Assembly (NCBI GenBank): GCA_023957155.1
Contig: JAMLHK010000002.1
Span: 397,260-461,259 of the forward strand
DNA length: 64,000 nucleotides
Origin: Chitinophagaceae bacterium
GTDB taxonomy: Bacteria > Bacteroidota > Bacteroidia > Chitinophagales > Chitinophagaceae
Direction: 5' to 3'
This document shows, one piece after another, positions 1 through 9,601 of this stretch. The first letter of the stretch is position 1. The number at the start of each line of letters is the position of its first letter. Both the position numbers and the translations under genes were made by a program. A model generated the notes under the pieces. It saw nothing but the letters and a program-made list of their open reading frames with translations, did no database searches and was not told the origin of the DNA.

Positions 1-1
1 T

Positions 2-427
2 GTCCCCAAAGTGGTCCTTATTTCCAGCGTCAAAACACATCACGAAATTCCGCGGTGGATGAAGACGCTCGGTATGCTGAAGGCTGATGCCATTATGCCG
101 CGAAGTCAGCTTCATAGCTTACGTCCCATGAAAATATTTGAGCCTGTTGAGAACTATTTTCTGGGTGCGGAATCTGAAGAAGAAAAGCGGCTGGCACATG
201 AATATCGCAGACATGCCGACCCGGTTTACCTGAAGTGGTCTATCCATCAGGTATTAAACTGGAAAAATGACTGGCTGCCGGAAAAACTGTTTCATATACA
301 CGGAACTAACGATAAAATATTTCCGTATTCTTTAGTGCATCCAACGCACACCATAACTGCGGCAGGACATTTTTTAGTATACCAGCGGGCCGGCCAGGTT
401 TCTGCTATTTTGAATGATATTATTTAA
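2..427 (+). CDS. alpha/beta hydrolase, C-terminal fragment
   Basis: The reading frame is open at the left edge of the window, so only the last ~142 residues are present. The C-terminal end carries the pattern expected of the last third of an alpha/beta hydrolase: HIHGTNDKIFP, where the Asp would be the catalytic acid, and about 20 residues later TAAGHF, where the His would complete the triad. The nucleophile elbow must lie outside the window. Substrate cannot be inferred. The start seen inside the window (GTG at 11) is not a true start. Confidence 0.7.
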   Translation, partial: VPKVVLISSVKTHHEIPRWMKTLGMLKADAIMPRSQLHSLRPMKIFEPVENYFLGAESEEEKRLAHEYRRHADPVYLKWSIHQVLNWKNDWLPEKLFHIHGTNDKIFPYSLVHPTHTITAAGHFLVYQRAGQVSAILNDII

Positions 428-523
428 TGGCCGGTAGCTCGTATACATGGCATAACGGGAAGAAGCGGGAAAACAACAATTTGTTATTACGGCTGATAAA
501 TCGGCTTAGTCAGCTAATTATAT

Positions 524-531
524 TATTTTTG
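524..531 (+). promoter_or_regulatory. Bacteroidota -7 box upstream of lepB
   Basis: TATTTTTG matches the Bacteroidota -7 consensus TAnnTTTG exactly and lies 23 bp before the lepB ATG. No clear TTTG -33 box is seen at the right distance. Confidence 0.4.
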
Positions 532-554
532 GCAACTTTTAAAAACTGAGTTAA

Positions 555-2051
555 ATGAGTTCAGGCTGGATCTTTTTCATTTTAGCGGTATCAGGTTCTT
601 TAATCGGTCTATACGGCATGTTCAAAAAAGCAGGTATTGAGCCCTGGAAGGCACTCGTTCCCTTTTACAATACCTGGTGTATGGTTGCCAAAATGCCTTT
701 GAAAAAATATTGGTTCTTTTTGCAGTTCATACCGATTGTGGGACAGTTTATTACGATCTGGATCTGTATCCGTTTTGTAGAACACTTCGGGCGCTTTTCT
801 TTGCTTCATCATACTGCAGCCGTTTTTCTTCCCTTTTTATATTCCTTATCTTGGATTTTCTAAAATGAAAGATATACAGGCAATGCCGTGAGTAAAGAAC
901 TATAAAAGTCTCTCCACGAGAGAATGGATTGATGCCGGTGTTTTTGCCGTAGTGGCTGCCACCATTATCCGCACCTTTATTTTTTTGAGGCTTATGTTAT
1001 TCCTACCGGCAGTATGGAAAAAACGCTGTTGGTTAATGATTTCCTGTTTGTCAGCAAGCTGAGCTATGGTCCCCGTCTTCCCAATACACCTTTAGCTATT
1101 CCTTTTGTGCATCATACCGCGCCCGTCACCGGTGGCAAGTCATACCTGGAATGGATCAGGCTCCCCTATAAACGGTTATGGACCACCCCCGTAAAACGCA
1201 ATGATGTAGTGGTGTTTAATTACCCGGTCGGAGATACGGTGATCGGCGAGTACCAGTCCAACCTCAACTATTATGATGTGCTGAGGGAGCAGTATGGCGG
1301 TAACCGGGAAGCATTGCTGCAGAGAGATGATATTATTGTAAGACCGGTGGATAAAAGAGAGAATTTTATTAAGAGATGCGTTGGCATACCGGGAGATACC
1401 CTGCAGCTGAAAGAAGGGATACTGTATGTAAACGGGCAGCCGGGAAATGTGCCGGAGGCTTCGGCTACTTTTTATCATGTGCAAACCAAAGGTCAGTATT
1501 TTGATGAGGATGTTTTAAAAGGTGATTTCAATGTTGAAACCAATCCCGACAGGCAACAACTGCTTATCGGTAATAATATGAATTATTTAATTGACCTGAG
1601 CGCCGATGAGGCAGAACGAATGAAAAAGCTGCCTTATGTGGAAAGTGTGGTTAAGGATGTTAAGCAATTCACTCCCGGAGTTTTTCCTTATGATACGGCA
1701 CGCTATAAATGGAGCGAAGATTTTTATGGCCCGGTATGGGTACCCAAAAAGGGAGCTACCATCACACTGACACCTGAAAATATAGCGTTTTACAGCCGGA
1801 TTATTTCGGTATACGAGCATAATACGCTGGAAGAGAAAGACGGTAATTTTATTATCAACGGTATTCCTACCAACCAGTATACTTTTAAAATGGATTATTA
1901 CTGGATGATGGGAGATAACCGCCACAACTCGCAGGATTCACGCTTTTGGGGCTACGTACCCGAAGATCATGTAGTGGGAAAGGCTTCGCTGATATGGTTT
2001 AGCTGGGACGGAGGTCCGAGGTGGAAACGATTGTTCAGAGCGATCAGATAA
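555..2051 (+). pseudogene. lepB: signal peptidase I (LepB), interrupted by alternating frame changes
   Basis: Signal peptidase I removes signal peptides from exported proteins at the inner membrane. Residues from 555 on form the N-terminal membrane domain (FKKAGIEPWKALVPFYNTW) typical of Bacteroidota LepB. The catalytic part follows: PTGSMEKT with the nucleophile Ser codon at 1011-1013, IKRCVGIPGD with the general-base Lys codon at 1371-1373, and MMGDNRHNSQDSR near the C-terminus. Between about 840 and 990 the conserved protein sequence switches frame four times (near 843, 864, 891 and 985), alternating between two frames, with stops at 861 and 903 if read straight. The protein sequence in every segment is still family-like, so this is either recent inactivation or a cluster of sequencing indels. 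The intact 3' part alone (ATG at 1014) would begin just after the catalytic Ser and could not be active. Confidence 0.8.
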
Positions 2052-2254
2052 GCAACCCGGTATTTAAACGGAAAGTGTTTTACCTGATCAAATTCCTACC
2101 ATAATAATACGAATAGGGTCAGCCTGAGCTGACTAATCGTTACTCAATTGTAGCCTTTGTAAATGGCTTCTCTATCCGTTTTTCAAGGTTCATTATGGTG
2201 CCGCTAATGGATAAGCCATTTCATTTTTCGATAAGCTATAAAACCGAAGTTACT

Positions 2255-3898
2255 TTACTTCCTCATCGTTCTTAGCGCATACAGCACTACATGCACTGCG
2301 GCAAAAATAAGGGAGAAGTAAAAAATGACATTGTCCTCTCCGTTGGTAACCGAGTGATGTATAAATGCGATTACAATTAAAGCCACTGACAGTACCAGCC
2401 CGCTCAGTCCCCCAATCTTATTGGCCTGGGATAAGGTATTGGGTTGTTGCCCGGAAAGTTTGCTGTGCTTTATACCATACCACAGGTAAATATCAAAACC
2501 GATGATCATCCATAAAATCAAACGGATCCAGGTGTCTAAGGGTAAGAAGGCCATCATAAAGAAACAGGTGACCACCCCCAGGATAGGTACCAGCGGAACA
2601 AGCGGGGTTTTAAACCCACGGGGAGCATCGGGCATTTTAACCCGCATCACCCATATCCCGATACATACCAGGATAAAGGCAAACAATGTTCCGATACTGG
2701 TCATCTCTCCCACTATCCTTGCCGGAACAAATGCAGCGAATAAGCTGACCAGCAGCATAAACATCAAATTACTTCTGGCAGGGGTCTTAAACTTCGGATG
2801 AACAGCAGAGAACAATTTCGGCAGCAACCCGTCTTTACTCATGCTGTAAAATACCCGGCTTTGTCCCATAAGCATTACCAGGATTACAGAAGCATAGCCT
2901 CCTAATATGGCAACGATTATAGCCCGGTTAAGCCAGGGATAGTCGGGATGTATTACTCCTGCACTGTCTGCCGGCCCCATGTGATCAATGGCAACCGCTA
3001 CAGGAGCTATACCGTCCTTCCCGCTGAAAGAGGTGTAGTGGGTAACCCCTGTCATTACATGCGCAAAGAGGATATACAGGATGGTGCAGATGACCAGTGA
3101 ACCCAGGATACCAATCGGCATATCCTTTTTGGGATTCCTGGCTTCCTGCGCTGCCGTGCTAACCGCATCAAATCCTATATAAGCAAAAAATACGACAGCG
3201 GCTGCCCTGATGATCCCGCTAAAGCCGAATTCTCCAAAGTTTCCCGTATTATCAGGTATATAAGGGATATAATTTTCCTGGTTGATATACTTCCATCCTA
3301 AAATAATGAAGACCAGTACTACGCTGACCTTAAGCATTACGATCAGCGAATTTACCCACGCGCTTTCCTGTGTTCCCCGGATGAGAAGCAAACTCATCAG
3401 TATTACGATAAATACTGCAGGAAGATTGACCATCCCTCCTTCCCAGGGACCTGCGGCGAGCGAGGCAGGCAATACAATATCAAATCCCTCCAAAAACTTA
3501 GCCAGGTACCTGCTCCAGCTGATGCTAACGGTAGCCGCACCCACGGCGTATTCCAGCACAAGATCCCAGCCGATGATCCAGGCAATAAATTCACCCATAG
3601 TGGCATAGCTGTAGGTGTAGGCGCTGCCGGCAACCGGTATCATAGATGCAAATTCGGCATAACACAATCCCGCAAAACCGCAACCCAGCGCAGCAATAAT
3701 GAAAGATATGGTAATAGCCGGGCCGGCCTGGTTGGCGGCGGCAAGTCCGGTAATGGAGAATAGCCCTGCCCCGATAATTGCCCCGATTCCTAAGGCCACC
3801 AATGCCCATGGACCCAGGGTCCTTTTTAAAGTTTCCGGTCCTGTTTCCTGCGATTCAGCAATTAGTCCTGCAATTGGTTTCTTAACAAATAAACTCAT
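2255..3898 (-). CDS. APC-family amino acid permease (CAT type)
   Basis: A 547-residue integral membrane protein of the amino acid-polyamine-organocation superfamily, cationic amino acid transporter branch. The N-terminal signature GIGAIIGAGLFSITG is the unwound first helix that binds substrate in this fold. It is followed by the AGLCYAEFASMIPVAGSAY motif of TM3, and about 12-14 hydrophobic segments run through the chain. It probably imports an amino acid by proton coupling at the inner membrane; the substrate cannot be read from sequence. It converges on lepB and diverges from the dicarboxylate symporter gene, so it is probably transcribed alone. Confidence 0.88.
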   Translation of the reverse strand: MSLFVKKPIAGLIAESQETGPETLKRTLGPWALVALGIGAIIGAGLFSITGLAAANQAGPAITISFIIAALGCGFAGLCYAEFASMIPVAGSAYTYSYATMGEFIAWIIGWDLVLEYAVGAATVSISWSRYLAKFLEGFDIVLPASLAAGPWEGGMVNLPAVFIVILMSLLLIRGTQESAWVNSLIVMLKVSVVLVFIILGWKYINQENYIPYIPDNTGNFGEFGFSGIIRAAAVVFFAYIGFDAVSTAAQEARNPKKDMPIGILGSLVICTILYILFAHVMTGVTHYTSFSGKDGIAPVAVAIDHMGPADSAGVIHPDYPWLNRAIIVAILGGYASVILVMLMGQSRVFYSMSKDGLLPKLFSAVHPKFKTPARSNLMFMLLVSLFAAFVPARIVGEMTSIGTLFAFILVCIGIWVMRVKMPDAPRGFKTPLVPLVPILGVVTCFFMMAFLPLDTWIRLILWMIIGFDIYLWYGIKHSKLSGQQPNTLSQANKIGGLSGLVLSVALIVIAFIHHSVTNGEDNVIFYFSLIFAAVHVVLYALRTMRK

Positions 3899-4054
3899 AG
3901 CCTTAGAAGGGATTTAATGTAAAATTTCCGGGGTCAGTTAAATTAGCGAGTGAAAAATAATGATTTCTAATTAAATGAGGAGCAACTTTGCCTATTTTAT
4001 ATCCTTATCCGCCAAAAAACAATAATTTCTTTTAATTAACCGTAAACTTTCTGT

Positions 4055-4062
4055 TAGTTTTG
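4055..4062 (+). promoter_or_regulatory. -7 box for the dicarboxylate/amino acid symporter gene
   Basis: TAGTTTTG is a perfect match to TAnnTTTG, 30 bp ahead of the ATG at 4093. A T-rich but not canonical -33 region (around 4029-4033) precedes it. Confidence 0.4.
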
Positions 4063-4092
4063 AAATTCATCAGCCCCGTTTTTGAATAATAT

Positions 4093-5469
4093 ATGAATAC
4101 CCGCAAGTCAGGATTATTGGCCTTATCCGTTTTTACGATTGTTGCTGCGCTGCATTTTTTTCATTACGAGCAATGGATGACCATACCGGCTGAAGTATTA
4201 TTTACGGGCCGGTGGCTCTTAATTCTCAGCCTGCTGATTTTTGCGTGGTTTAAAAAATCGCTTACCACCTGGATCTTTGTTGCCATGACACTGGGTGTGG
4301 AAATAGGACTTGATTTTCCCGCCTTTTCCCAGCATCTCCGTTTTTTAAGCACGATATTCTTACGTTTGGTTAAGACCATAGTTGCTCCCCTGTTGTTTTC
4401 AACCTTAGTGGTGGGTATCGCCAGTCATTCCAATCTTAAACAGGTGGGCAGGATGGGCTGGAAATCTATATTGTATTTTGAGATCATAACCACTTTTGCG
4501 CTGGTTATCGGGCTATTGTTCATTAATATAATTAAAGCGGGAGTAGGAATTGAAGTGCCTGAAGTCTTATTAAAAGAGCTGCCTGTTGCTGTAGAAAAAA
4601 CCTGGCAGGACCATATTGTAGACATCTTTCCCGAGAATATAATAAAGTCAATTTACGAGGGTAATGTATTGCCCATTGTAGTGTTCAGTGTGCTGTTTGG
4701 TATTGCTTTAGCCAAGCTGGCGCCCGATCGTAAAAAGCCGATGCTGGAGTTCTCTGAAAGCCTGGCTGAAACAATGTTCCGTTTTGTACATATCATCATG
4801 TATTTTGCTCCTTTTGGTGTGGGAGCAGCTATTTCGGTAACGGTTGGGCACCTGGGACTGGATATCTTGAAAAACTTAGCCCTCTTGCTGATCACTTTGT
4901 ACCTGGCTTTATTTACTTTTTTATTAGTGATATTATTACCCGTGTTGCTTATCATCAGGGTACCGGTTAAAAAATTTATCCAGGCGATCAGGGAACCGGT
5001 TTCCATTGCTTTTGCCACAACCAGCTCCGATTCCGCATTGCCTATTGCTATGGAAAATATGGAAAAATTTGGCGTACCCCGGAAAGTGGTGGCCTTTGTG
5101 ATACCCACGGGCTATACTTTTAATTTAGATGGTACCACCCTGTACCTTTCGTTGGCCTCCGTATTTGTGGCACAGGCTGCGGGTATTCATTTATCCTTCG
5201 GGGAGCAGCTCATGATCGGTTTTTCACTGATGCTGACCAGTAAAGGCGTAGCTGCAGTACCCCGGGCTTCATTGGTGATATTGATCGCTACGGCATCTAC
5301 TTTCGGGTTTCCGATCTGGCCGATCATGGCCATTTATGGAATTGACGAGCTTATGGATATGGCACGTACTTCCGTAAATGTAATCGGTAATACGCTGGCA
5401 AGTTGCGTAATTGCCCGGTGGGAAGGTGAGTTTGATGATGAGAAGGCTTTGGCATTCCGCCCGGATTGA
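4093..5469 (+). CDS. dicarboxylate/amino acid:cation symporter (DAACS family)
   Basis: A 458-residue transporter related to GltP, GltPh and DctA, which import glutamate, aspartate or C4-dicarboxylates with Na+ or H+. The family landmarks are in order: the serine-rich hairpin 1 (ATTSSDSALPIA), the TM7 motif NLDGTTLY, hairpin 2 (SKGVAAVPRAS) and TM8 with VNVIGNTLAS. In the last motif the Asp that often binds the amino group in amino-acid carriers is not in the usual place, so a dicarboxylate is also possible. The N-terminus has a few extra hydrophobic segments before the core. The gene stands alone with its own promoter-like box. Confidence 0.88.
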   Translation: MNTRKSGLLALSVFTIVAALHFFHYEQWMTIPAEVLFTGRWLLILSLLIFAWFKKSLTTWIFVAMTLGVEIGLDFPAFSQHLRFLSTIFLRLVKTIVAPLLFSTLVVGIASHSNLKQVGRMGWKSILYFEIITTFALVIGLLFINIIKAGVGIEVPEVLLKELPVAVEKTWQDHIVDIFPENIIKSIYEGNVLPIVVFSVLFGIALAKLAPDRKKPMLEFSESLAETMFRFVHIIMYFAPFGVGAAISVTVGHLGLDILKNLALLLITLYLALFTFLLVILLPVLLIIRVPVKKFIQAIREPVSIAFATTSSDSALPIAMENMEKFGVPRKVVAFVIPTGYTFNLDGTTLYLSLASVFVAQAAGIHLSFGEQLMIGFSLMLTSKGVAAVPRASLVILIATASTFGFPIWPIMAIYGIDELMDMARTSVNVIGNTLASCVIARWEGEFDDEKALAFRPD

Positions 5470-5583
5470 TCATTTTAACCTTTTATTTCATATTCTATAT
5501 TAATAAAACAAACATTACTGATTATTTATTTGAACAGAAAATGCAATTTTGCCAACAGAATGGAAAAACTTCAAAAAACAAGT

Positions 5584-6555
5584 ATGATCAAAAGAATCAT
5601 TGGAACGGCGCTTTGTATTATAATGAGTTGTATCTTATATGCACAGGAAGAGCAAATACAATTTAAAATTCTTAACCAGTATGAAACGGCTCTTGATCAT
5701 GCTACCATTACTATTGATGGCAATACTACGGAACAGGTAGCGGATCCAGACGGTTTTTTTACAATTACAGCTCCTCTTCCCGGAACTGTTGTCATCAGCC
5801 AGGAGGGTTACTCCACCTTTTCATCTTCGATACAGGATTTAAAAAACAATCCGGCCATAACGCTGCATAAAATATTTTCATGGAAGGATTTGTTGAATCC
5901 CATGTTTTATATCATCAATGGGGGACTTTGGCTTTTGTTATTTATTGTATTTGCCGAAACGGGCTTGTTTGCCGGTTTCTTTCTGCCGGGCGACAGCCTG
6001 CTGTTTGTTGCCGGTATTTACAGCAGTAACCTGATGAATGAATTTTTTAAGGCGTTTGGTATAGGACATCTTCAGAACGAATGGATAGACCTGTTACTGC
6101 TGATCGTACTCATTTCTATTGCGGGTATCGTAGGTAATATGGTAGGCTACTGGTTTGGGAAAAAAATAGGCCCTGCCATGTACAGCTGGAAAGACCGTTT
6201 CCTTTTTAAAAAGAAGTACCTCAATGATGCCCATGATTTTTATGAGAAACATGGTGGAGGAGCTATTATATTTGCCCGGTTTTTGCCCATTATACGCACT
6301 TTTGCGCCCATTATAGCAGGCATTGTTCAAATGGACAGGAAAAAGTTTATGTTTTTTAATGTCGTTGGCTGTGTGGCGTGGGTGATCAGTATGATCTTTG
6401 CAGGACACTTCCTGCAGATATGGGTAAGAAAACAATTTGGCTTTGAACTGAGAGATCACCTCGAGTTAATTGTGATTATCATTATACTCGTAACCACATT
6501 TCCCGTTATATGGAAATTAGTATCGGGAAGTAAAAAAACAAAAACAACCGCTTAA
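5584..6555 (+). CDS. DedA-family membrane protein with N-terminal carboxypeptidase-regulatory-like domain
   Basis: A 323-residue protein. A signal-peptide-like start (IIGTALCIIMSCILYAQ) is followed by an ~80-residue beta-sandwich-type segment resembling the carboxypeptidase D regulatory-like domain (TITIDGNTTEQVADPDGFFT), then the DedA membrane domain. The DedA part shows ETGLFAGFFLPGDSLLF, the GNMVGYWFGKKIG loop and FARFLPIIRTFAPIIAG, the motif of the DedA/VTT lipid-scramblase-like superfamily. DedA proteins recycle undecaprenyl phosphate or flip phospholipids. I chose the ATG at 5584 because a near-consensus -7 box (CAATTTTG, 5544-5551) places the transcript start near 5558; an upstream ATG at 5560 is possible. 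The MFS gene follows after 9 bp, probably in the same transcript. Confidence 0.82.
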   Translation: MIKRIIGTALCIIMSCILYAQEEQIQFKILNQYETALDHATITIDGNTTEQVADPDGFFTITAPLPGTVVISQEGYSTFSSSIQDLKNNPAITLHKIFSWKDLLNPMFYIINGGLWLLLFIVFAETGLFAGFFLPGDSLLFVAGIYSSNLMNEFFKAFGIGHLQNEWIDLLLLIVLISIAGIVGNMVGYWFGKKIGPAMYSWKDRFLFKKKYLNDAHDFYEKHGGGAIIFARFLPIIRTFAPIIAGIVQMDRKKFMFFNVVGCVAWVISMIFAGHFLQIWVRKQFGFELRDHLELIVIIIILVTTFPVIWKLVSGSKKTKTTA

Positions 6556-6564
6556 ACTCTTCGT

Positions 6565-7791
6565 ATGTCCCAGCCCAAAAACGCTGTATTTAACGTTGCT
6601 GTTCTTGTTGCTGCGCTGGGTTATTTTGTTGACATCTACGATTTGCTGCTTTTTGGTATCGTCCGGGTTGAAAGTCTGATTGACATGGGACTGTCCGAGT
6701 CTCAACTGCTTACTGATGGAGAGAGCATTCTGCAATGGCAAATGTGGGGATTGTTGCTCGGGGGAATTATCTGGGGTGTAATGGGTGATAAAAAAGGGCG
6801 GATAAGTGTATTATTCGGTTCCATCATACTGTATTCTCTGGCCAATATTGCTAACGGTTTTGTACAAACGGTTGACCAGTATAAAATGATACGGTTCATT
6901 GCCGGGTTAGGACTGGCAGGTGAGCTTGGTGCAGGCATTACCCTCGTATCTGAACTTACTTCAAAAGAAAAGAGAGGCATTGCCACATCACTCGTAGCAG
7001 GGTTGGGTTTAACAGGGGCGGTAGCCGCTTTTTTTATCAAGGAAAACTTTCACTGGCGAACCTGTTATTTTATAGGCGGGGGATTGGGTCTTTTGCTGCT
7101 TGTTTTACGCATATCTGTCTTTGAATCGGGTATGTTTCATGAAGTGAAAAAGATGAATGTAAAGCGTGGCAGCTTAATTATGTTCTTCAATAATACAGAA
7201 CGGTTTAAAAAATACATTATAGCCATTTTAATTGGATTGCCTACCTGGTTTGTGATTGGTGTATTGGTTACTTTTTCCAGTGAGTTCGGCAGGCAGATGG
7301 GCATTACGGAAAAAATTGATCCCGGAAAATCCATCATGTTTGCTTATGCGGCCATTTCGCTGGGTGATATTACTGTTGGGTTGGTAAGCCAGTGGCTTAA
7401 GAGCCGGAAAAAAGCATTGTATGTTTTTTATGCTATTACCACCGTATTCATGGTATTGTATTTCACGGTTCAATGGAATGGATCTGCTGCACAGATGTAC
7501 GTACTGTGTGCGGGTCTTGGCTTTGGTACGGGATTCTGGGCAATATTTGTTACTATGGGCGCCGAGCAGTTTGGTACCAATATAAGAGCAACCGCTGCTA
7601 CCACTATTCCGAATATGGTAAGAGGGCTACTGGCTATTTTTATTCTTCCTCTTTTCCAGGGATTACGTAATGTTACCGATTTTTATACCGGCGGATGGAT
7701 CTCGGCAGTTATTATTATGTCAATAGGTATTGCGGCTATTATACTCACAAAAGAAACTTTCGGCAAGGATCTGAATTACGTGGAAGAATGA
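6565..7791 (+). CDS. MFS transporter
   Basis: A 408-residue, 12-TM major facilitator superfamily permease. The loop between TM2 and TM3 carries the family motif A (WGVMGDKKGRISVLF). TM4 contains RFIAGLGLAGELGAG, as in sugar/metabolite:H+ symporters. A second, degenerate motif A-like segment lies in the middle loop (VSQWLKSRKK). The substrate is unknown. It starts 9 bp after the DedA gene stop and is likely co-transcribed with it. Confidence 0.85.
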   Translation: MSQPKNAVFNVAVLVAALGYFVDIYDLLLFGIVRVESLIDMGLSESQLLTDGESILQWQMWGLLLGGIIWGVMGDKKGRISVLFGSIILYSLANIANGFVQTVDQYKMIRFIAGLGLAGELGAGITLVSELTSKEKRGIATSLVAGLGLTGAVAAFFIKENFHWRTCYFIGGGLGLLLLVLRISVFESGMFHEVKKMNVKRGSLIMFFNNTERFKKYIIAILIGLPTWFVIGVLVTFSSEFGRQMGITEKIDPGKSIMFAYAAISLGDITVGLVSQWLKSRKKALYVFYAITTVFMVLYFTVQWNGSAAQMYVLCAGLGFGTGFWAIFVTMGAEQFGTNIRATAATTIPNMVRGLLAIFILPLFQGLRNVTDFYTGGWISAVIIMSIGIAAIILTKETFGKDLNYVEE

Positions 7792-7905
7792 ACGGAAGTG
7801 CCGGTAGTGCATGGTGAGCAGAACATGGTCAGTAGGAAGAAACCTGGTACGGGTATAAGACCGGCGCCGTACACCTGTTATCCATTAATACATTAACCGG
7901 CATCC

Positions 7906-8916
7906 ATGAAAGTACTCATCATACGTTTTTCTTCTATCGGCGATATCGTTTTAACCACGCCGGCTATCCGTTGTCTCAAGCAACAAATTCCGGGAGCTGA
8001 AGTACATTTCCTGACAAAAACAAAATTCAGGGCGGTTACCGTAGCCAATCCTTACATAGATCAATTCCATTATTTTGATAACAACCTCCGGCAATTGATC
8101 CGTGATATCCGTAAAGAGCGATATGATTATATTATTGATTTGCATAAAAACTGGCGTACGCTCCGTATCTATCTTGAAACAGATACAAAGACAAAGTGGC
8201 TGAGTTACCGCAAGCTCAGTATTCAAAAATTTTTGCTCACCAAACTGGGTATCAATGTCATGCCCGGCATTCATATTTCCCGGCGCAGCTTAGATGCGCT
8301 GCGTCCGTTAGGTATAAAGGATGACGGAAAAGGATTGGATTATTTTATTCCCGGGGGAGAAGAGATAGAGATCACGGAATTACCTCTTTCGCATCAGATG
8401 GGGTATATCGCTATCGTGATCGGGGGCTCTTATTACACAAAAAAACTGCCGGTATATAAATTGCAGGAGCTTTGTTTACAAATACAACATCCCATAGTAC
8501 TGCTGGGAGGAAAAGAAGACCGTGAAGCCGGGACAGCCATTGCTGCTGTTGACCCGGTGAAAATTTATAATGCCTGTGGAAAATTTTCACTAAATGAATC
8601 AGCTGATATTACCCGGAAAGCCAGGCTGGTGATTTCGCACGATACCGGGCTGCAGTATATTGCATGCGCTTTTCAGAAACCTGTTTTGGCGATATGGGGA
8701 GGCACTTCGCCAAAATTAGATGTGGAACCCTATTACGGCAGTGCAGCAGCACAAAAGCATACTAACTTTATTGTGCCTGCTCTCCCCTGCCAGCCCTGCT
8801 CTAACTTTGGTACTACAACCTGCCCCAAAAAACATTTTAAATGTATGCATTTGCAGGATGTGCCTGCTATAGCAGAGAAAGTAAGACGTTTGATTGAAGA
8901 CAGCGCGGTTACATGA
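7906..8916 (+). CDS. glycosyltransferase family 9 (heptosyltransferase-like)
   Basis: A 336-residue GT-B fold enzyme of the ADP-heptose:LPS heptosyltransferase family. The N-terminus MKVLIIRFSSIGDIVLTTPA is the family hallmark, with its acceptor-side Asp. The C-terminal nucleotide-sugar domain has SHDTGLQYIACAFQKPVLAIW, where the HDTG loop contacts the ADP-sugar. It would add a heptose or related sugar to the LPS inner core at the cytoplasmic face. A Cys-rich patch near the end (PCQPCSNFGTTTCP) is common in Bacteroidota members of this family. The last 8 bp overlap the end of the convergent small membrane protein gene. Confidence 0.88.
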   Translation: MKVLIIRFSSIGDIVLTTPAIRCLKQQIPGAEVHFLTKTKFRAVTVANPYIDQFHYFDNNLRQLIRDIRKERYDYIIDLHKNWRTLRIYLETDTKTKWLSYRKLSIQKFLLTKLGINVMPGIHISRRSLDALRPLGIKDDGKGLDYFIPGGEEIEITELPLSHQMGYIAIVIGGSYYTKKLPVYKLQELCLQIQHPIVLLGGKEDREAGTAIAAVDPVKIYNACGKFSLNESADITRKARLVISHDTGLQYIACAFQKPVLAIWGGTSPKLDVEPYYGSAAAQKHTNFIVPALPCQPCSNFGTTTCPKKHFKCMHLQDVPAIAEKVRRLIEDSAVT

Positions 8917-9184
8917 TTTTTATTACACCCAGGTAGTCGAGCAGCAATACCCCGCAAAAAGAAAGAACGAAAAAAGACAGGATAATTTCCCCCCATTTAT
9001 TGTAACCCCGCCTGCCCGGCAATTTAAAAAGCATTTCTGAAGTTACCTGCAGGAGTACGCCTAAGGCAATAACAGACAGACCAAGAAAAAGGAACTGCTC
9101 AAAGGTGAATATGGCAATGTATACACCCATCAGCATGAGTAAGCTGCCTGTTACTTTCAGCGGAGAATTGAGATACTTCATCAT
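8909..9184 (-). CDS. small membrane protein, unknown function
   Basis: A 91-residue protein with about three hydrophobic segments (LLMLMGVYIAIFTF; FLGLSVIALGVLLQV; ILSFFVLSFCGVLLLDYLG) and a basic loop (KLPGRRGYNK) between the second and third. No family recognised. The 3' end overlaps the glycosyltransferase gene by 8 bp in convergent orientation. Composition is like that of neighbouring core genes, which supports a real gene. Confidence 0.6.
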   Translation of the reverse strand: MMKYLNSPLKVTGSLLMLMGVYIAIFTFEQFLFLGLSVIALGVLLQVTSEMLFKLPGRRGYNKWGEIILSFFVLSFCGVLLLDYLGVIKIM

Positions 9185-9601
9185 CGTTCAGGGTTACGGG
9201 GTAAAGACGCCGGATAAAAATACCTAATCCGTCCGAAACCGTTAACGAAAGCATGAAGTCATTGGCAGAAATCTATCTTAGATCAACGATGAATAGTTTT
9301 TTGCAATCATTCGCGGGCAGACCGGGCTTGCTGCTGTGTTGGTATTCTGTATTTCTTCAGTATGGGCTGTAACTCAATAGCATTACCGATGTGGAAGATA
9401 TGTACTTTTGCAGACCAGAGTGCGGCCAGCTGGAACAGAAGCTGTGTCCCTGCCACCCGTTAGGTGGGTATGTGCCGAAACACGATACAAACTTTTGTTG
9501 GCGGTCTGTTTCGTCCGCTATTGATCAGAAAACTTACAATAGGGCATGCAAATAATTCGCCGTGTCTTTCAGTCCGGCATTTCTTAACAGATTTAGAACC
9601 T
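9185..9601. other. 417-bp gap with no supported gene
   Basis: No convincing reading frame on either strand. It contains a short hairpin (CCACCC GTTA GGTGGG near 9453-9468) and a segment around 9380-9396 (GCATTACCGATGTGG) that loosely resembles an arm of the dyad element at 11.56 kb. It lies just after the toxin gene stop, where the other island genes carry dyad elements, so it may be a decayed copy. Confidence 0.3.

Noticed and set aside
840-990. Programmed frameshifting in lepB
   Set aside because: Four shifts in alternating directions in 150 bp do not fit any known programmed frameshift, and no slippery site with a following stem is seen at each point.
5466-5666. 66-codon frame before the DedA fusion gene
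   Set aside because: It overlaps the DedA fusion gene in another frame and has no recognisable protein pattern.
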